In this document: positions 18,269 to 28,437 of the stretch, piece after piece | How the letters are laid out: each line of letters opens with the position of its first letter | Position numbering within the stretch: position 1 is the stretch's first letter | Assembly: GCA_947457195.1 (NCBI GenBank) | Contig: CANGUU010000015.1 | Location: 1-41,859, forward strand | Reading direction: 5' to 3' | From: Gammaproteobacteria bacterium | GTDB lineage: Bacteria; Pseudomonadota; Gammaproteobacteria; Pseudomonadales; Pseudohongiellaceae | Length of the DNA stretch: 41,859 nt | Position numbers and translations under genes: made by a program | Notes under the pieces: generated by a model | What the model was told of the DNA's origin: nothing | The model's input: only the letters and a program-made list of their open reading frames with translations | Database searches by the model: none

Positions 18269-20140
18269 TCAGGCCGTGGTCGGCATCTTCATGCCGATCG
18301 AGATGCGCTTGACGCCCTTGCCACCGTAGAGGAAGTTGATCAGGGCCCGCGAAATCAGGATCGCCGTGACCAGTGAAGTCAGGATGCCTATCACGGTAGT
18401 GACCGCGAAACCCTTGATCGGGCCGGTCCCGATCGAGTAGAGGATGATGGCCACGATCAGCGTCGTGAGGTTCGAGTCGACGATGGTCGTGTAGGCACGG
18501 TCGTAGCCGGCATCTATCGCGCGCGCCACGCTCATGCCCTGCAGCAACTCGTCGCGGATGCGGGCATAGATCAGCACGTTGGCATCAACGGCCATCCCGA
18601 GCGTGAGGACGATACCGGCGATGCCGGGCAAAGTCAGGGTGGCGCCGATGATGGACATGAGCGCCATGATCAGCAGCACGTTGAAGAACAAGGCGATGTT
18701 GGCAATGATCCCGCACACCCGGTAAAGCAGCAGCATGAAGCCGACGATGAGCGCGAAGCCGACCAGCACCGAGTCGATCCCCGCATCGATGTTCTCCTGC
18801 CCCAGACTTGGACCCACGGTACTTTCCTCAATGGGGATCATCGGCGCTGCCAAGGCCCCGGAGCGAATGAGCAGGGCGAGATCATTGGCCTCTGCGCTGC
18901 TGAGACCCGTGATGCGAAACTCGCGACCGAGAGCAGACTGGATGGTGGCCACACTGATGAGGCGCTCTTCCACCACCGGTTCCGCCGTGGTCACCAAGGT
19001 CCCGTCAGGATTGGCCTTGGTCACACTGCGCGTCTTGCTCTCGCTCAGGAGTATTGCCATCTGCTTGCCGATACTCACACGGGTGACCTCATTGAGCTGG
19101 CGCGCACCCTGGGCATCGAGACGGATGTTCACCTGGGGCAGACTGGTTTGAGGATCGATCGACGGCTGCGCACTGGTGACGCTGCTGCCCTGCACGATGA
19201 TTTCTTCGTTGATGCGCACCGGGGCGCCTTCGAAATCATATTCGAGCGTGCTGGCCGGCGAGGCGCCGAGATCGGCCACCAGATGAAACTGCAATGTCGC
19301 CACGGCGCTGATGAGATCCTTCGCCCGGGTGGTGTCCTGCACGCCAGGCAGTTCGATGAGAATGCCTTTGGGGCCCATTTGCTGGATCTTCGGCTCCTTT
19401 ACACCCAGCTCATTCACGCGCGACCGCAGCGTGGTGAGGTTTTGCTGGATGGCGTATTTCTGCAGCTCCGCGATGCTCGCTTCCGGCATGGTGTACGTGA
19501 GCAGGAAGTCACTGCCCTGATTTTCGGTGCTGAACGTGAGTTCCTGAAACCCGTCGCGCAGCGCCTCGATGGCTCTCGAGCGTGATTCCTCATCGAGGAA
19601 CCGGAGATTGATGCGCTGGCGGGCGTCGAGTTCGACGGGAGGCCTGTAGCGAATGCGTTCTTCGCGCAGCAGATTGCGCATCGTCGCTACATTGTCGTTC
19701 AGTTGCTTGGTCACGGCCGCATCGGTATCGACTTCCATGAGGAAGTGCACGCCACCCTGCAGGTCGAGGCCGAACGGCATGGGACTGCCACCGATGGCTG
19801 CCAGCCAAGGAGGCGTGGTCGGGACCAGATTCAGCGCAACGATGTATTGTTGTGGCAGGGCGACGCTGATCAATTGCTGGGCTCTGCTCTGCAAGTTACG
19901 GTCGCGCAGCCGGATGAGTCCGACTCCGTTACTTTCGATGTCGGCGCCAAACCACGCGATGCCGTCGGCGTCGAGGGCTGCCGTGGCTTTATCGAGGGCG
20001 ATCTGGTCCATCACGCCACGGTCGTAGGAAATCTGGATCGCCGGATCCGGCGGATAGAAATTCGGTGCCGCGTAGAGGGCGGAGAAGACCACCATCAGCA
20101 GCACCATCAGATTCTTCCACAGCGGGTACTTGTTCAGCAT
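18269..20140 (-). CDS. secD: Protein translocase subunit SecD
   Basis: A 623-residue partner of SecF. It begins with one membrane segment (NLMVLLMVVFSALYAAPNFYPP), then a large periplasmic domain (FGLDLQGGVHFLMEVD, RSRVNELGVKEPKIQQMG, RILIELPGVQD-like text) and five C-terminal membrane segments with TLPGIAGIVLTLGMAVDANVL. Its length is typical for a gammaproteobacterial SecD (~615). ATG at 20140 lies 31 nt after yajC. SecDF-YajC pulls translocating proteins into the periplasm. Confidence 0.97.
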   Translation of the reverse strand: MLNKYPLWKNLMVLLMVVFSALYAAPNFYPPDPAIQISYDRGVMDQIALDKATAALDADGIAWFGADIESNGVGLIRLRDRNLQSRAQQLISVALPQQYIVALNLVPTTPPWLAAIGGSPMPFGLDLQGGVHFLMEVDTDAAVTKQLNDNVATMRNLLREERIRYRPPVELDARQRINLRFLDEESRSRAIEALRDGFQELTFSTENQGSDFLLTYTMPEASIAELQKYAIQQNLTTLRSRVNELGVKEPKIQQMGPKGILIELPGVQDTTRAKDLISAVATLQFHLVADLGASPASTLEYDFEGAPVRINEEIIVQGSSVTSAQPSIDPQTSLPQVNIRLDAQGARQLNEVTRVSIGKQMAILLSESKTRSVTKANPDGTLVTTAEPVVEERLISVATIQSALGREFRITGLSSAEANDLALLIRSGALAAPMIPIEESTVGPSLGQENIDAGIDSVLVGFALIVGFMLLLYRVCGIIANIALFFNVLLIMALMSIIGATLTLPGIAGIVLTLGMAVDANVLIYARIRDELLQGMSVARAIDAGYDRAYTTIVDSNLTTLIVAIILYSIGTGPIKGFAVTTVIGILTSLVTAILISRALINFLYGGKGVKRISIGMKMPTTA

Positions 20141-20171
20141 GCGTGACTCCCGAGCTGGCCGCAGGGCGGGA

Positions 20172-20510
20172 TCAGATCGACTTCAGGGTGCCTTTCGGCA
20201 GCACGGCAGCGACCGAAGCCTTCTGCATTTTCAGTTCAAGGTTGTCGGCCACCTGCAAGTTGACGTAGAGGTCATCAACCTTGTTGATTCGACCGAGTAT
20301 GCCGCTGTTGGTCATCACCTCATCACCCTTGGAGAGATTCGCCAGCAGTGACTTGTGCTCATTGGCACGCTTCGACTGGGGCCGCCAGATGAGCAGGTAA
20401 AAGATGATGACGAAACCACCGAGGAAGACCAGATTGATGTAGGGGGAAGGGGCTTGTGCAGCGGCGTCGGAGGCAGCCTGTGCAAAGGCGGAATTGACGA
20501 AGAAACTCAT
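20172..20510 (-). CDS. yajC: Sec translocon accessory protein YajC
   Basis: A 112-residue single-pass membrane protein with the conserved segment INLVFLGGFVIIFYLLIWRPQSKRANEH, followed by LLANLSKGDEVMTNSGILGRI. It is part of the SecDF-YajC subcomplex. ATG at 20510 (MSFFVNSAFAQ) fits the family; the frame is open 11 residues further. It is encoded between tgt and secD, as in most gammaproteobacteria. Confidence 0.96.
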   Translation of the reverse strand: MSFFVNSAFAQAASDAAAQAPSPYINLVFLGGFVIIFYLLIWRPQSKRANEHKSLLANLSKGDEVMTNSGILGRINKVDDLYVNLQVADNLELKMQKASVAAVLPKGTLKSI

Positions 20511-20558
20511 GGAAACACCCGTGATTGTTTGGCTATAACTCATTGACTTTACTGGGAC

Positions 20559-21716
<1,158 letters not shown>

Positions 21717-21753
21717 TCAAGCCGCCCCCGCACGTCCTGTCAGGGCCACCGCT

Positions 21754-22731
21754 TCAGGGCAGCAGGTGTGCCACCGCGTCACGCTCCTCGCTCAGTTCCC
21801 TCTCGGTCTTCTGCATGAGATCACGGCTGAAATCGTTGACCGTGAGCCCCTGGACGATGGAGTACTCGCCGTTCGCACAAGTAACGGGATAGGAATAGAC
21901 GAGGCCCTTGGCGATACCGTAACTGCCATCGCTCGGGATGGCCATCGACACGATCTTGCCCTGGGTACCGAGTACCCAGTCACGCATGTGCTCGATGGCA
22001 GCATTGGCAGCGGAAGCGGCACTCGACAGACCACGCGCCTTGATGATGGCTGCACCGCGCTGCTGTACTGTCGGTATGAACGTCTTGCTCATCCACTCGT
22101 TGTCCACCAGCGAGGTCGCAGCAGTACCGGCTACTTTGCAGTGGTGGATGTCCGGATACTGCGTGGAACTGTGATTGCCCCAGATGATCATGCTGTCGAC
22201 GTCGGTCGTGTGCTTGCCGGTCTTGATGGCCAACTGCGCCACAGCGCGGTTGTGGTCGAGGCGGGTCATGGCCGTGAACTGGCCTGGCTGCAGGTTCGGC
22301 GCATTACGATAGGCGATCAGCGCATTGGTATTCGCCGGATTGCCAACCACGATGACCTTCACCTGGCGGGAGGCATGGTCATTGATGGCCTTCCCCTGCG
22401 CTGAAAAGATCTTTGCATTGGCTTCGAGCAGGTCCTTGCGCTCCATACCCGGGCCACGGGGCCTGGCACCCACCAGCAGGCAGTAGTCGGCGTCCTTGAA
22501 GGCCACGGCCGGATCATCGGTCTGCACGATGCCCTGCACCAGCGGGAACGCACAGTCATCGATTTCCATCGCGACGCCTTTCAAGGCTTCCAGAGCCGGG
22601 GTGATCTCGAGCAACTGCAGGATGACCGGTTGATCCTTGCCGAGCATGTCCCCGGCAGCAATACGAAACAGCAGCGAATAACTGATTTGACCGGCGGCGC
22701 CGGTGACGGTGACCCTGACTGGAGCTTTCAT
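21754..22731 (-). CDS. mdh: NAD-dependent malate dehydrogenase
   Basis: A 325-residue enzyme interconverting malate and oxaloacetate. Features are the NAD-binding [16 protein letters not shown] (8-23), the substrate loop [15 protein letters not shown] (about 88-102), RLDHNRA with the catalytic Asp, and the catalytic His in [11 protein letters not shown] (about residue 187). It is of the cytosolic/chloroplast-MDH-like type found in Betaproteobacteria, Xanthomonas and Actinobacteria rather than the E. coli mitochondrial type. ATG at 22731 follows AAAGGAA; an alternative ATG at 22749 would remove that ribosome site. It is divergent from pyk. Confidence 0.96.
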   Translation of the reverse strand: MKAPVRVTVTGAAGQISYSLLFRIAAGDMLGKDQPVILQLLEITPALEALKGVAMEIDDCAFPLVQGIVQTDDPAVAFKDADYCLLVGARPRGPGMERKDLLEANAKIFSAQGKAINDHASRQVKVIVVGNPANTNALIAYRNAPNLQPGQFTAMTRLDHNRAVAQLAIKTGKHTTDVDSMIIWGNHSSTQYPDIHHCKVAGTAATSLVDNEWMSKTFIPTVQQRGAAIIKARGLSSAASAANAAIEHMRDWVLGTQGKIVSMAIPSDGSYGIAKGLVYSYPVTCANGEYSIVQGLTVNDFSRDLMQKTERELSEERDAVAHLLP

Positions 22732-22793
22732 GAAGATTTCCTTTGGCATTGGTAAGGTGCTTGGACTTCGGCGGCTGGGCCGCGAGCGCGCGG

Positions 22794-22799
22794 ATTATA
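22794..22799 (-). promoter_or_regulatory. Consensus -10 element upstream of mdh
   Basis: On the - strand, TATAAT lies 62 nt before the mdh ATG and is followed by a very GC-rich segment (ccgcgcgctcgcggcc). No good -35 is present at 16-18 bp, so it is either activator-dependent or fortuitous. It lies in the 193-nt divergent mdh/pyk region. Confidence 0.4.
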
Positions 22800-22866
22800 G
22801 CCGGCTGTAGGCGGCAAACCTATGACAGCATCAAGACCTTACGCAAAACACCGGCCTTTTGTGCCG

Positions 22867-22895
22867 TTTACTCCCCCCCTGTTGACCGCTATCCT
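22867..22895 (+). promoter_or_regulatory. Candidate promoter for pyk
   Basis: TTTACT (22867-22872) and TATCCT (22890-22895) are spaced by 17 bp, each matching four of six sigma70 consensus bases. The spacer holds a run of seven C. The 5' leader would be about 20-25 nt before ATG 22925, with GAGGAA as ribosome site. Confidence 0.35.
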
Positions 22896-22924
22896 GCCGG
22901 CAGTCAGCGAGGAATTCCTTCCGC

Positions 22925-24337
22925 ATGCGTAAAACCAAGATCATCTGCACGTTAGGTCCGGCCACCAATACCTACGACATGCTGGCCAAGATGCATGAGA
23001 CCGGCATGGATATCATCCGTCTCAACATGTCGCACGCTACCCATGAGTGGGCCGATTCGATGATCAATCACATCGTGGAGCTCAACAAACATACCCAGTT
23101 CCCTGTGGGGATTCTGCTGGACACGCAAGGCCCGGAAATCCGCACCGGCGTCCGCGACAGCGACCTCTTGCTCAAGGCGGGTGACGAAATTTCCATCACC
23201 GTGCGGGATGCCCCCAACGTCGAGGAATCTTCCATCCACATCAACTACGCCGAGCTCATCGACGACATGGAGATCGGTGATCACATCGCCGTGGATAATG
23301 GACTGATCAATCTGGAAGTGCTGGCAAAAAACAACAATCTGCTGCGCTGCAAGGTGTTGGACGGCGGTAAACTCGGCAGCAAAAAACATGTCAATCTGCC
23401 GGGGATACGGGTCAATCTGCCCGCCATCACGCAGAAGGACAAGGATGACATCCTGTTCGGCCTGCAGCGTGAACTCGACTACATCGCTCTCTCCTTTGTG
23501 CGCGATGCCAAGGATGTCCTGCAACTTCGCGAGCTCATTGCCCAGCACAAGCCGGAGCGACTCGACAACATACGGATCATCGCCAAGATCGAGGATCAGG
23601 AGGGAGTCAAGAATCTGGAGGAAATCGTCAAGGTGGCCGATGGCATCATGGTGGCCCGCGGCGACCTCGGGGTGGAGATCGACCTTGCCGAGTTGCCGAA
23701 CACACAAAGACGCATCGTTCGCCTCTGCGCCGAATATGGCAAGCGTGTCATCGTCGCTACTCACTTGCTGGAATCGATGATCGAGAACCCCATTCCAACA
23801 CGGGCCGAGGTCACGGATGTCGCCAATGCGGTGTACGAAGAGGCCGATGCCATCATGCTCTCAGGGGAGACCACGGTGGGCAAATACCCGCTGCGCTGTA
23901 TCCGCTACATGGATTCGATCGCTCGGGCGACCGAGCCCAAGCAAGGGCTCGGCTTTACCCGCAACCTCCGCAAAAACAGTGACAAGGAACATCTGGCAGC
24001 CACAGCGGTGGAGCTGGCCGACTCCCTGCAGGCCAAGGGCATCGTCGTCGTCACCCGCCATGGTGTGATGGCCAACTACGTGACGAACTGTCACCCGCAG
24101 CGCTGCCCCATCTTTGCCTTTACCAACATCGGTGTGACGCGCCGCATCATGACCCTCAACCGCTACCTCTATCCGTTCAAGATCGAGTTCAGCCATGATC
24201 CGGAACAGACGCTGGCGCGGGCCTTCACCGAATTGAAGGACAAGGTGAACATGCAGAGTGGCGACAAGGTCGTGGTGATCTCGGATCTGTTGATCGACCA
24301 AGACAGCGTGGGCATCCAGATCCGTTATCTGCCCTGA
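22925..24337 (+). CDS. pyk: Pyruvate kinase
   Basis: A 470-residue enzyme making pyruvate and ATP from phosphoenolpyruvate. MRKTKIICTLGPATN and RLNMSHATHEW form the N-terminal barrel start; catalytic Lys221 is in IIAKIEDQEG, with ARGDLGVEI (about 244-252) and PTRAEVTDVANAVYEEADAIMLSGET (split across 291-315). The sequence VATHLLESMIENP has His-Leu where common proteobacterial enzymes read ATQML. I recall this variant from other phyla such as Verrucomicrobia and Planctomycetes, so transfer is possible but untested. The isolated position, divergent from mdh and convergent with queA, fits an inserted unit. Confidence 0.96.
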   Translation: MRKTKIICTLGPATNTYDMLAKMHETGMDIIRLNMSHATHEWADSMINHIVELNKHTQFPVGILLDTQGPEIRTGVRDSDLLLKAGDEISITVRDAPNVEESSIHINYAELIDDMEIGDHIAVDNGLINLEVLAKNNNLLRCKVLDGGKLGSKKHVNLPGIRVNLPAITQKDKDDILFGLQRELDYIALSFVRDAKDVLQLRELIAQHKPERLDNIRIIAKIEDQEGVKNLEEIVKVADGIMVARGDLGVEIDLAELPNTQRRIVRLCAEYGKRVIVATHLLESMIENPIPTRAEVTDVANAVYEEADAIMLSGETTVGKYPLRCIRYMDSIARATEPKQGLGFTRNLRKNSDKEHLAATAVELADSLQAKGIVVVTRHGVMANYVTNCHPQRCPIFAFTNIGVTRRIMTLNRYLYPFKIEFSHDPEQTLARAFTELKDKVNMQSGDKVVVISDLLIDQDSVGIQIRYLP

Positions 24338-24381
24338 ACAGGGGTGACTTGCGCGGCACCGCCCCCGCTGCCCTTGGCCGC

Positions 24382-25413
<1,032 letters not shown>

Positions 25414-25465
25414 GACGGTATTCTAGCCTGCCACGCAGCGGTATGCAGTGGACAGCCGCCGTGGT

Positions 25466-25471
25466 TATAAT
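25466..25471 (+). promoter_or_regulatory. -10 element for tRNA-Leu
   Basis: A perfect TATAAT ends 20 nt before the first base of the mature tRNA and is followed by the GC-rich discriminator gcgcg, a feature of stringently controlled stable-RNA promoters. TGGACA at 25449-25454 is too close (11 bp) to be its -35; a better -35 is not obvious. Confidence 0.5.
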
Positions 25472-25491
25472 GCGCGTCCTGACCCCTCCCC

Positions 25492-25578
25492 GCCGGAGTG
25501 GTGAAATGGCAGACACGGTGGACTCAAAATCCACTGCCCCTTAAAGGCGTGCCGGTTCAAGTCCGGCCTCCGGCACCA
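25492..25578 (+). tRNA. tRNA-Leu, anticodon CAA
   Basis: An 87-nt class II tRNA. The acceptor stem pairs GCCGGAG (25492-25498) with CTCCGGC (25568-25574), followed by discriminator A and an encoded CCA (25576-25578). The anticodon stem GTGGA/TCCAC (25518-25522/25530-25534) holds the loop CTCAAAA, giving anticodon CAA at 25525-25527 (reads UUG). A long variable arm lies after it and the T-loop is GGTTCAAGTCC, as expected for leucine. The position upstream of queA is as in Pseudomonas. Confidence 0.97.
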
Positions 25579-25773
25579 CTACCGCGACAACTACTATCGC
25601 TACTGCTAGTTACTGCTACCTGTCCAACCCGCATCCCCGCTTTTTCTGTCACAGCGGCGTTTGCAGGTCAGAGCCATGCTGGCTTACTTGGCTCAGCCTC
25701 CGCCAAATTCTCTGGCTGCCCCTTCCCTGCTGACACTCCTCTCCTACAATACGGTCCCAAAGGAGAGCGCTGT

Positions 25774-26178
25774 ATGCCACTGACCAAACTCGAGCACTAC
25801 CTGGTCATGACCGATGACATTGAGGAAACCCGCGATTTTTACCGCGACGTGCTCGGCCTCGAGGTCGGCTTTCGTGCAGCGCTTGGCTTTCCCGGATACT
25901 GGTTGTATCTGGGTGATACGCCGGTAATCCATGTTGCCGAATGGGAGACGTACACAAAGCACTCGGAGGCGTTGGGCATTCCAGTGACCAAGCGCTCAGA
26001 TGGCACTGGTGTTTTCGACCACATTGCCTTCAATGGCCAAAATGCCACACAGATGATCGGGCACTTGCAGCGTCTGGGCGTCGCCTTCCAGCGCAACGAC
26101 GTACCGCACGCGGGACTGGTGCAACTGTTTCTTTTCGACCCGAACGGGCTGAAGGTCGAGCTGAATTACCGGGACTGA
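25774..26178 (+). CDS. VOC-superfamily (glyoxalase/dioxygenase-like) protein
   Basis: A 134-residue single-unit vicinal oxygen chelate protein built from two beta-alpha-beta-beta-beta modules: KLEHYLVMTDDIEETRDFYRDVLGLEVGFR and FDHIAFNGQNATQMIGHLQRLGVAF. Likely metal ligands are H8, H53, H83 and E129 (KVELNYRD). Members include glyoxalase I, fosfomycin-resistance enzymes and ring-cleavage dioxygenases; the substrate cannot be told here. ATG at 25774 follows AAAGGAG at 8 nt. The frame is open back into the tRNA, but that part is not coding. The protein probably dimerises. It is convergent with the SnoaL-like gene. Confidence 0.85.
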   Translation: MPLTKLEHYLVMTDDIEETRDFYRDVLGLEVGFRAALGFPGYWLYLGDTPVIHVAEWETYTKHSEALGIPVTKRSDGTGVFDHIAFNGQNATQMIGHLQRLGVAFQRNDVPHAGLVQLFLFDPNGLKVELNYRD

Positions 26179-26197
26179 GGTTGCGGCGCGGGGCAGT

Positions 26198-26218
26198 GCG
26201 CGCACCTTGGCTGCGCGC
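26198..26218. terminator. GC-rich hairpin between two convergent genes
   Basis: GCGCGCA (26198-26204) pairs with TGCGCGC (26212-26218) around a 7-nt loop, inside a longer GC-rich imperfect inverted repeat. It lies between the VOC stop (26178) and the SnoaL-like stop (26242). No T-tract follows on the + strand, so termination in either direction is only likely from position. Confidence 0.35.
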
Positions 26219-26241
26219 CCGCGCGGCGCCTCGGAACAATC

Positions 26242-26679
26242 TCAGGAAGAAAAAATGATGCGTCCCTTGCGCGATGCGAACTTCCAGCCTGTTGGCGTCA
26301 GCACGAATTCGTCCTCGTATTCGCCGACCAACTGCGGTGGCAAAGCCTGCAAGCCGAACTTTTCGGCGAGCTTGTCGCTGCTGCCGGAGTACAGCAGAGC
26401 GTAGCAAGTGCCACTGGCGTGTTCGCCGTCCTTCACATCAATGAGTATGTTGGCGATGAGATGCCTTCCCACCCTCTCTTTGGGCCGCGACTCGAAGGAA
26501 GCTCTGATTGCCGCACGACCTTCGATCCAGACGTCAGGCAAGATCGGCCTAGCGTACTTGGCCTCTGGCACAAACAGTTCCGAGAGTTCGACGAAACGGC
26601 CAGTATCGTTGAATACTGCGAATTGGTTCATCAAGCGCGAGCAAGCCTGCTCGATCACCAAACGTTGCAGACTATCCAT
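26242..26679 (-). CDS. SnoaL-like (NTF2-fold) protein
   Basis: A 145-residue protein with the pattern of SnoaL_4-type NTF2-like domains: an N-terminal helix pair (LVIEQACSRLMNQFAVFNDTGRFVELSELF), an Ala/Arg-containing IEGRAAIRASFESRP, a central HLIANILIDV strand, and a C-terminal strand ending WKFASRKGRIIFSS. Such domains occur in ring-hydroxylating dioxygenase small subunits, cyclases and isomerases of secondary metabolites and steroids; the reaction is not predictable. ATG at 26679 has GAGGAG 7-8 nt upstream. It lies between the VOC gene and uppP in what looks like a small accessory patch. Confidence 0.8.
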   Translation of the reverse strand: MDSLQRLVIEQACSRLMNQFAVFNDTGRFVELSELFVPEAKYARPILPDVWIEGRAAIRASFESRPKERVGRHLIANILIDVKDGEHASGTCYALLYSGSSDKLAEKFGLQALPPQLVGEYEDEFVLTPTGWKFASRKGRIIFSS

Positions 26680-26763
26680 CGTGGTCTCCTCGGGTTGTTA
26701 AAATGCGTAAAAACTCTGTGCGACGCTGCGTCTTACATCACGAAATCCCTTGTCTTGCCCGAC

Positions 26764-27570
26764 TCAGGCGCCATGCACGACGTAAAGCAACACCGTGCCA
26801 AGCAAAAGACGGTAAACAACAAAAGGCAGGAAGCCCACGCGCCCGATCAATCTGAGAAACCAGTGGATGCAGCCGTAAGCAGTGAGCGCAGAAACAACCA
26901 TGGCATAGCCGAGCTCGCCCCAGTCGACATCTGGTAACTCGAGCAGATCCAGGAACCTCAGCAACGCGGCTCCACCAATGGTGGGAATAGACAGCAGGAA
27001 TGAAAAGCGGGCAGCCTCCTCGCGCCGCAGTCCCGCAAACAACGCTGCCGTCATAGTGACACCGGACCTCGAGGTACCGGGAACGATGGCCAGAGCTTGA
27101 GCCAACCCGATGCAGAGGCTGGATCGCCAGCCCAATTCCCCGAGCCCGAGGCGGCCAGTCGCCGTTTTTTCGGCCGCGAGCAGGAGCAACCCGTAAAGCA
27201 GGGTTGTCGTGATGATGACATCGACGTTGCGCAGCTGGGTCTCCACGACGTCCTCGAAGAGCAAGCCACTGAAGGTGACTGGGAGCGTAGCCAGTACCAG
27301 TTTCCAAGCCAGAGCGCTCTCCTGAGAATGCTGGCGGTAAACCGCCTGCCTCAGCAACGCACGCAGGAGCTCCCCCAGATCACGACGAAAGTACATCAAC
27401 ACCGCGGCCAGGCTGCCGAGATGTAACGCCATGTCGAAATTGAGCCCCTGATCCTCCCAACCGAGCAGCTCGGATGGCAGGATGAGGTGGGCCGAACTGG
27501 AGATCGGCAGAAACTCCGTGAGTCCCTGCACGACTGCCAGAATCGTTGCGCGTACTAAATCGAAGTCCAT
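26764..27570 (-). CDS. uppP: Undecaprenyl-diphosphatase UppP (BacA)
   Basis: A 268-residue integral membrane enzyme that dephosphorylates undecaprenyl diphosphate so that the lipid carrier can be reused for peptidoglycan and other envelope polymers; overproduction gives bacitracin resistance. The two family motifs are GLTEFLPISSSAHLILP near the N-terminus and PGTSRSGVTMTAALFAGL in the middle, with about eight hydrophobic segments. ATG at 27570 lies 28 nt after the tsaB stop, so the two may be cotranscribed. Confidence 0.96.
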   Translation of the reverse strand: MDFDLVRATILAVVQGLTEFLPISSSAHLILPSELLGWEDQGLNFDMALHLGSLAAVLMYFRRDLGELLRALLRQAVYRQHSQESALAWKLVLATLPVTFSGLLFEDVVETQLRNVDVIITTTLLYGLLLLAAEKTATGRLGLGELGWRSSLCIGLAQALAIVPGTSRSGVTMTAALFAGLRREEAARFSFLLSIPTIGGAALLRFLDLLELPDVDWGELGYAMVVSALTAYGCIHWFLRLIGRVGFLPFVVYRLLLGTVLLYVVHGA

Positions 27571-27598
27571 GATGCAAAGTCGGCGTTGCCAGCAATAG

Positions 27599-28285
27599 TC
27601 AGCTCTGTGTGACCTTTTCGCGAAGATAGAGGGGGTCTGCCAGCTCCGGGCTCACTCCGCGGTCGCCTCCCAACCAGCGACTGGCTGCCAACGAAGCCAC
27701 GTAGCGGCTGCGCGGTAAGCAGCCGGGGTACGCGGCGACGAGCCGCTGCTGAAGGTCCCGCGGCAACCGCTCCCGAAAGACAAGACCACTACCGACTCCG
27801 ATCAAGGTACTGTCGTGGGGCGGCAAGGTCACCTGCTCCGGCCCAGTCAGATTCTCCTCCCCGTATAGATGTGGTTCTTTTGCATCCCACTGGTACCAAC
27901 CCCAGTAAATCTGATCGATGCGGGCATCCATGGTGCTCAAGATCCAGCTGTCCTTGCTCAACGCGCCCTCGCTGGCGACTTGGCAGACAAGTGTCGCCAA
28001 CGTCGACACCGGTAGCAGCGGAACTCCAGCGGCAAATGCCAATCCCTGCGCCACCCCCATGGCGATGCGCAAACCGGTGAAGGAGCCCGGCCCCCGGCCG
28101 ACCGCAATCGCATCGAGATCGGCGAACCCGAGCTGACCACGCGCCAACAGACGGGCGACCATGGGCAACAACTGCTGCGTATGCTGGCGCGGAATGAGCG
28201 CAAAATCCTCGTCCAGTTCGCCATCGCACCATAGCGCGCAGGAGCAGGCCTCGGTCGATGTCTCCACGGCGAGGATTCGTGTCAT
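27599..28285 (-). CDS. tsaB: tRNA threonylcarbamoyladenosine biosynthesis protein TsaB
   Basis: A 228-residue ASKHA-fold protein, partner of TsaD and TsaE in t6A37 tRNA modification. Recognisable text: RILAVETSTEACSCAL at the N-terminus, IPRQHTQQLLPMVARLL, and AVGRGPGSFTGLRIAMGVAQGLAF. The rest is variable, as in the family. In Pseudomonas tsaB is next to adk; here two histone-like genes separate them. A strong intrinsic terminator lies just upstream (28312-28339), so tsaB must have its own promoter or depend on read-through. Confidence 0.95.
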   Translation of the reverse strand: MTRILAVETSTEACSCALWCDGELDEDFALIPRQHTQQLLPMVARLLARGQLGFADLDAIAVGRGPGSFTGLRIAMGVAQGLAFAAGVPLLPVSTLATLVCQVASEGALSKDSWILSTMDARIDQIYWGWYQWDAKEPHLYGEENLTGPEQVTLPPHDSTLIGVGSGLVFRERLPRDLQQRLVAAYPGCLPRSRYVASLAASRWLGGDRGVSPELADPLYLREKVTQS

Positions 28286-28304
28286 GACTGCAGCAGGTCC
28301 TCAA

Positions 28305-28339
28305 ACAAAAAAATCCCTCGAAGCGGACTTCGAGGGATT
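28305..28339 (-). terminator. Intrinsic terminator downstream of the histone H1-like gene
   Basis: A perfect 12-bp stem, AATCCCTCGAAG (28312-28323) with CTTCGAGGGATT (28328-28339), closes a 4-nt loop. On the - strand it is followed by a run of seven T (TTTTTTTG), a textbook rho-independent terminator. It ends transcripts of the histone-like genes and lies 26 nt before the tsaB ATG. Confidence 0.9.
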
Positions 28340-28437
28340 ATGACGTACCCGAGCGGATACTACGTATCGACCCGGCGTTGCCAGACTCACCGTTGCACCT
28401 CACCTGATGGCTCGGTGCAGTCGGTGCAGTCAGCACT

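Noticed and set aside
25492-25578. tRNA-Leu as an integration site for a mobile element
   Set aside because: No integrase, no transposase and no repeated tRNA 3' end seen downstream; kept only as an open question.
25498-25773. N-terminal extension of the VOC protein running back into the tRNA gene
   Set aside because: It overlaps the tRNA, and a strong AAAGGAG ribosome site with ATG at 25774 matches the family start.
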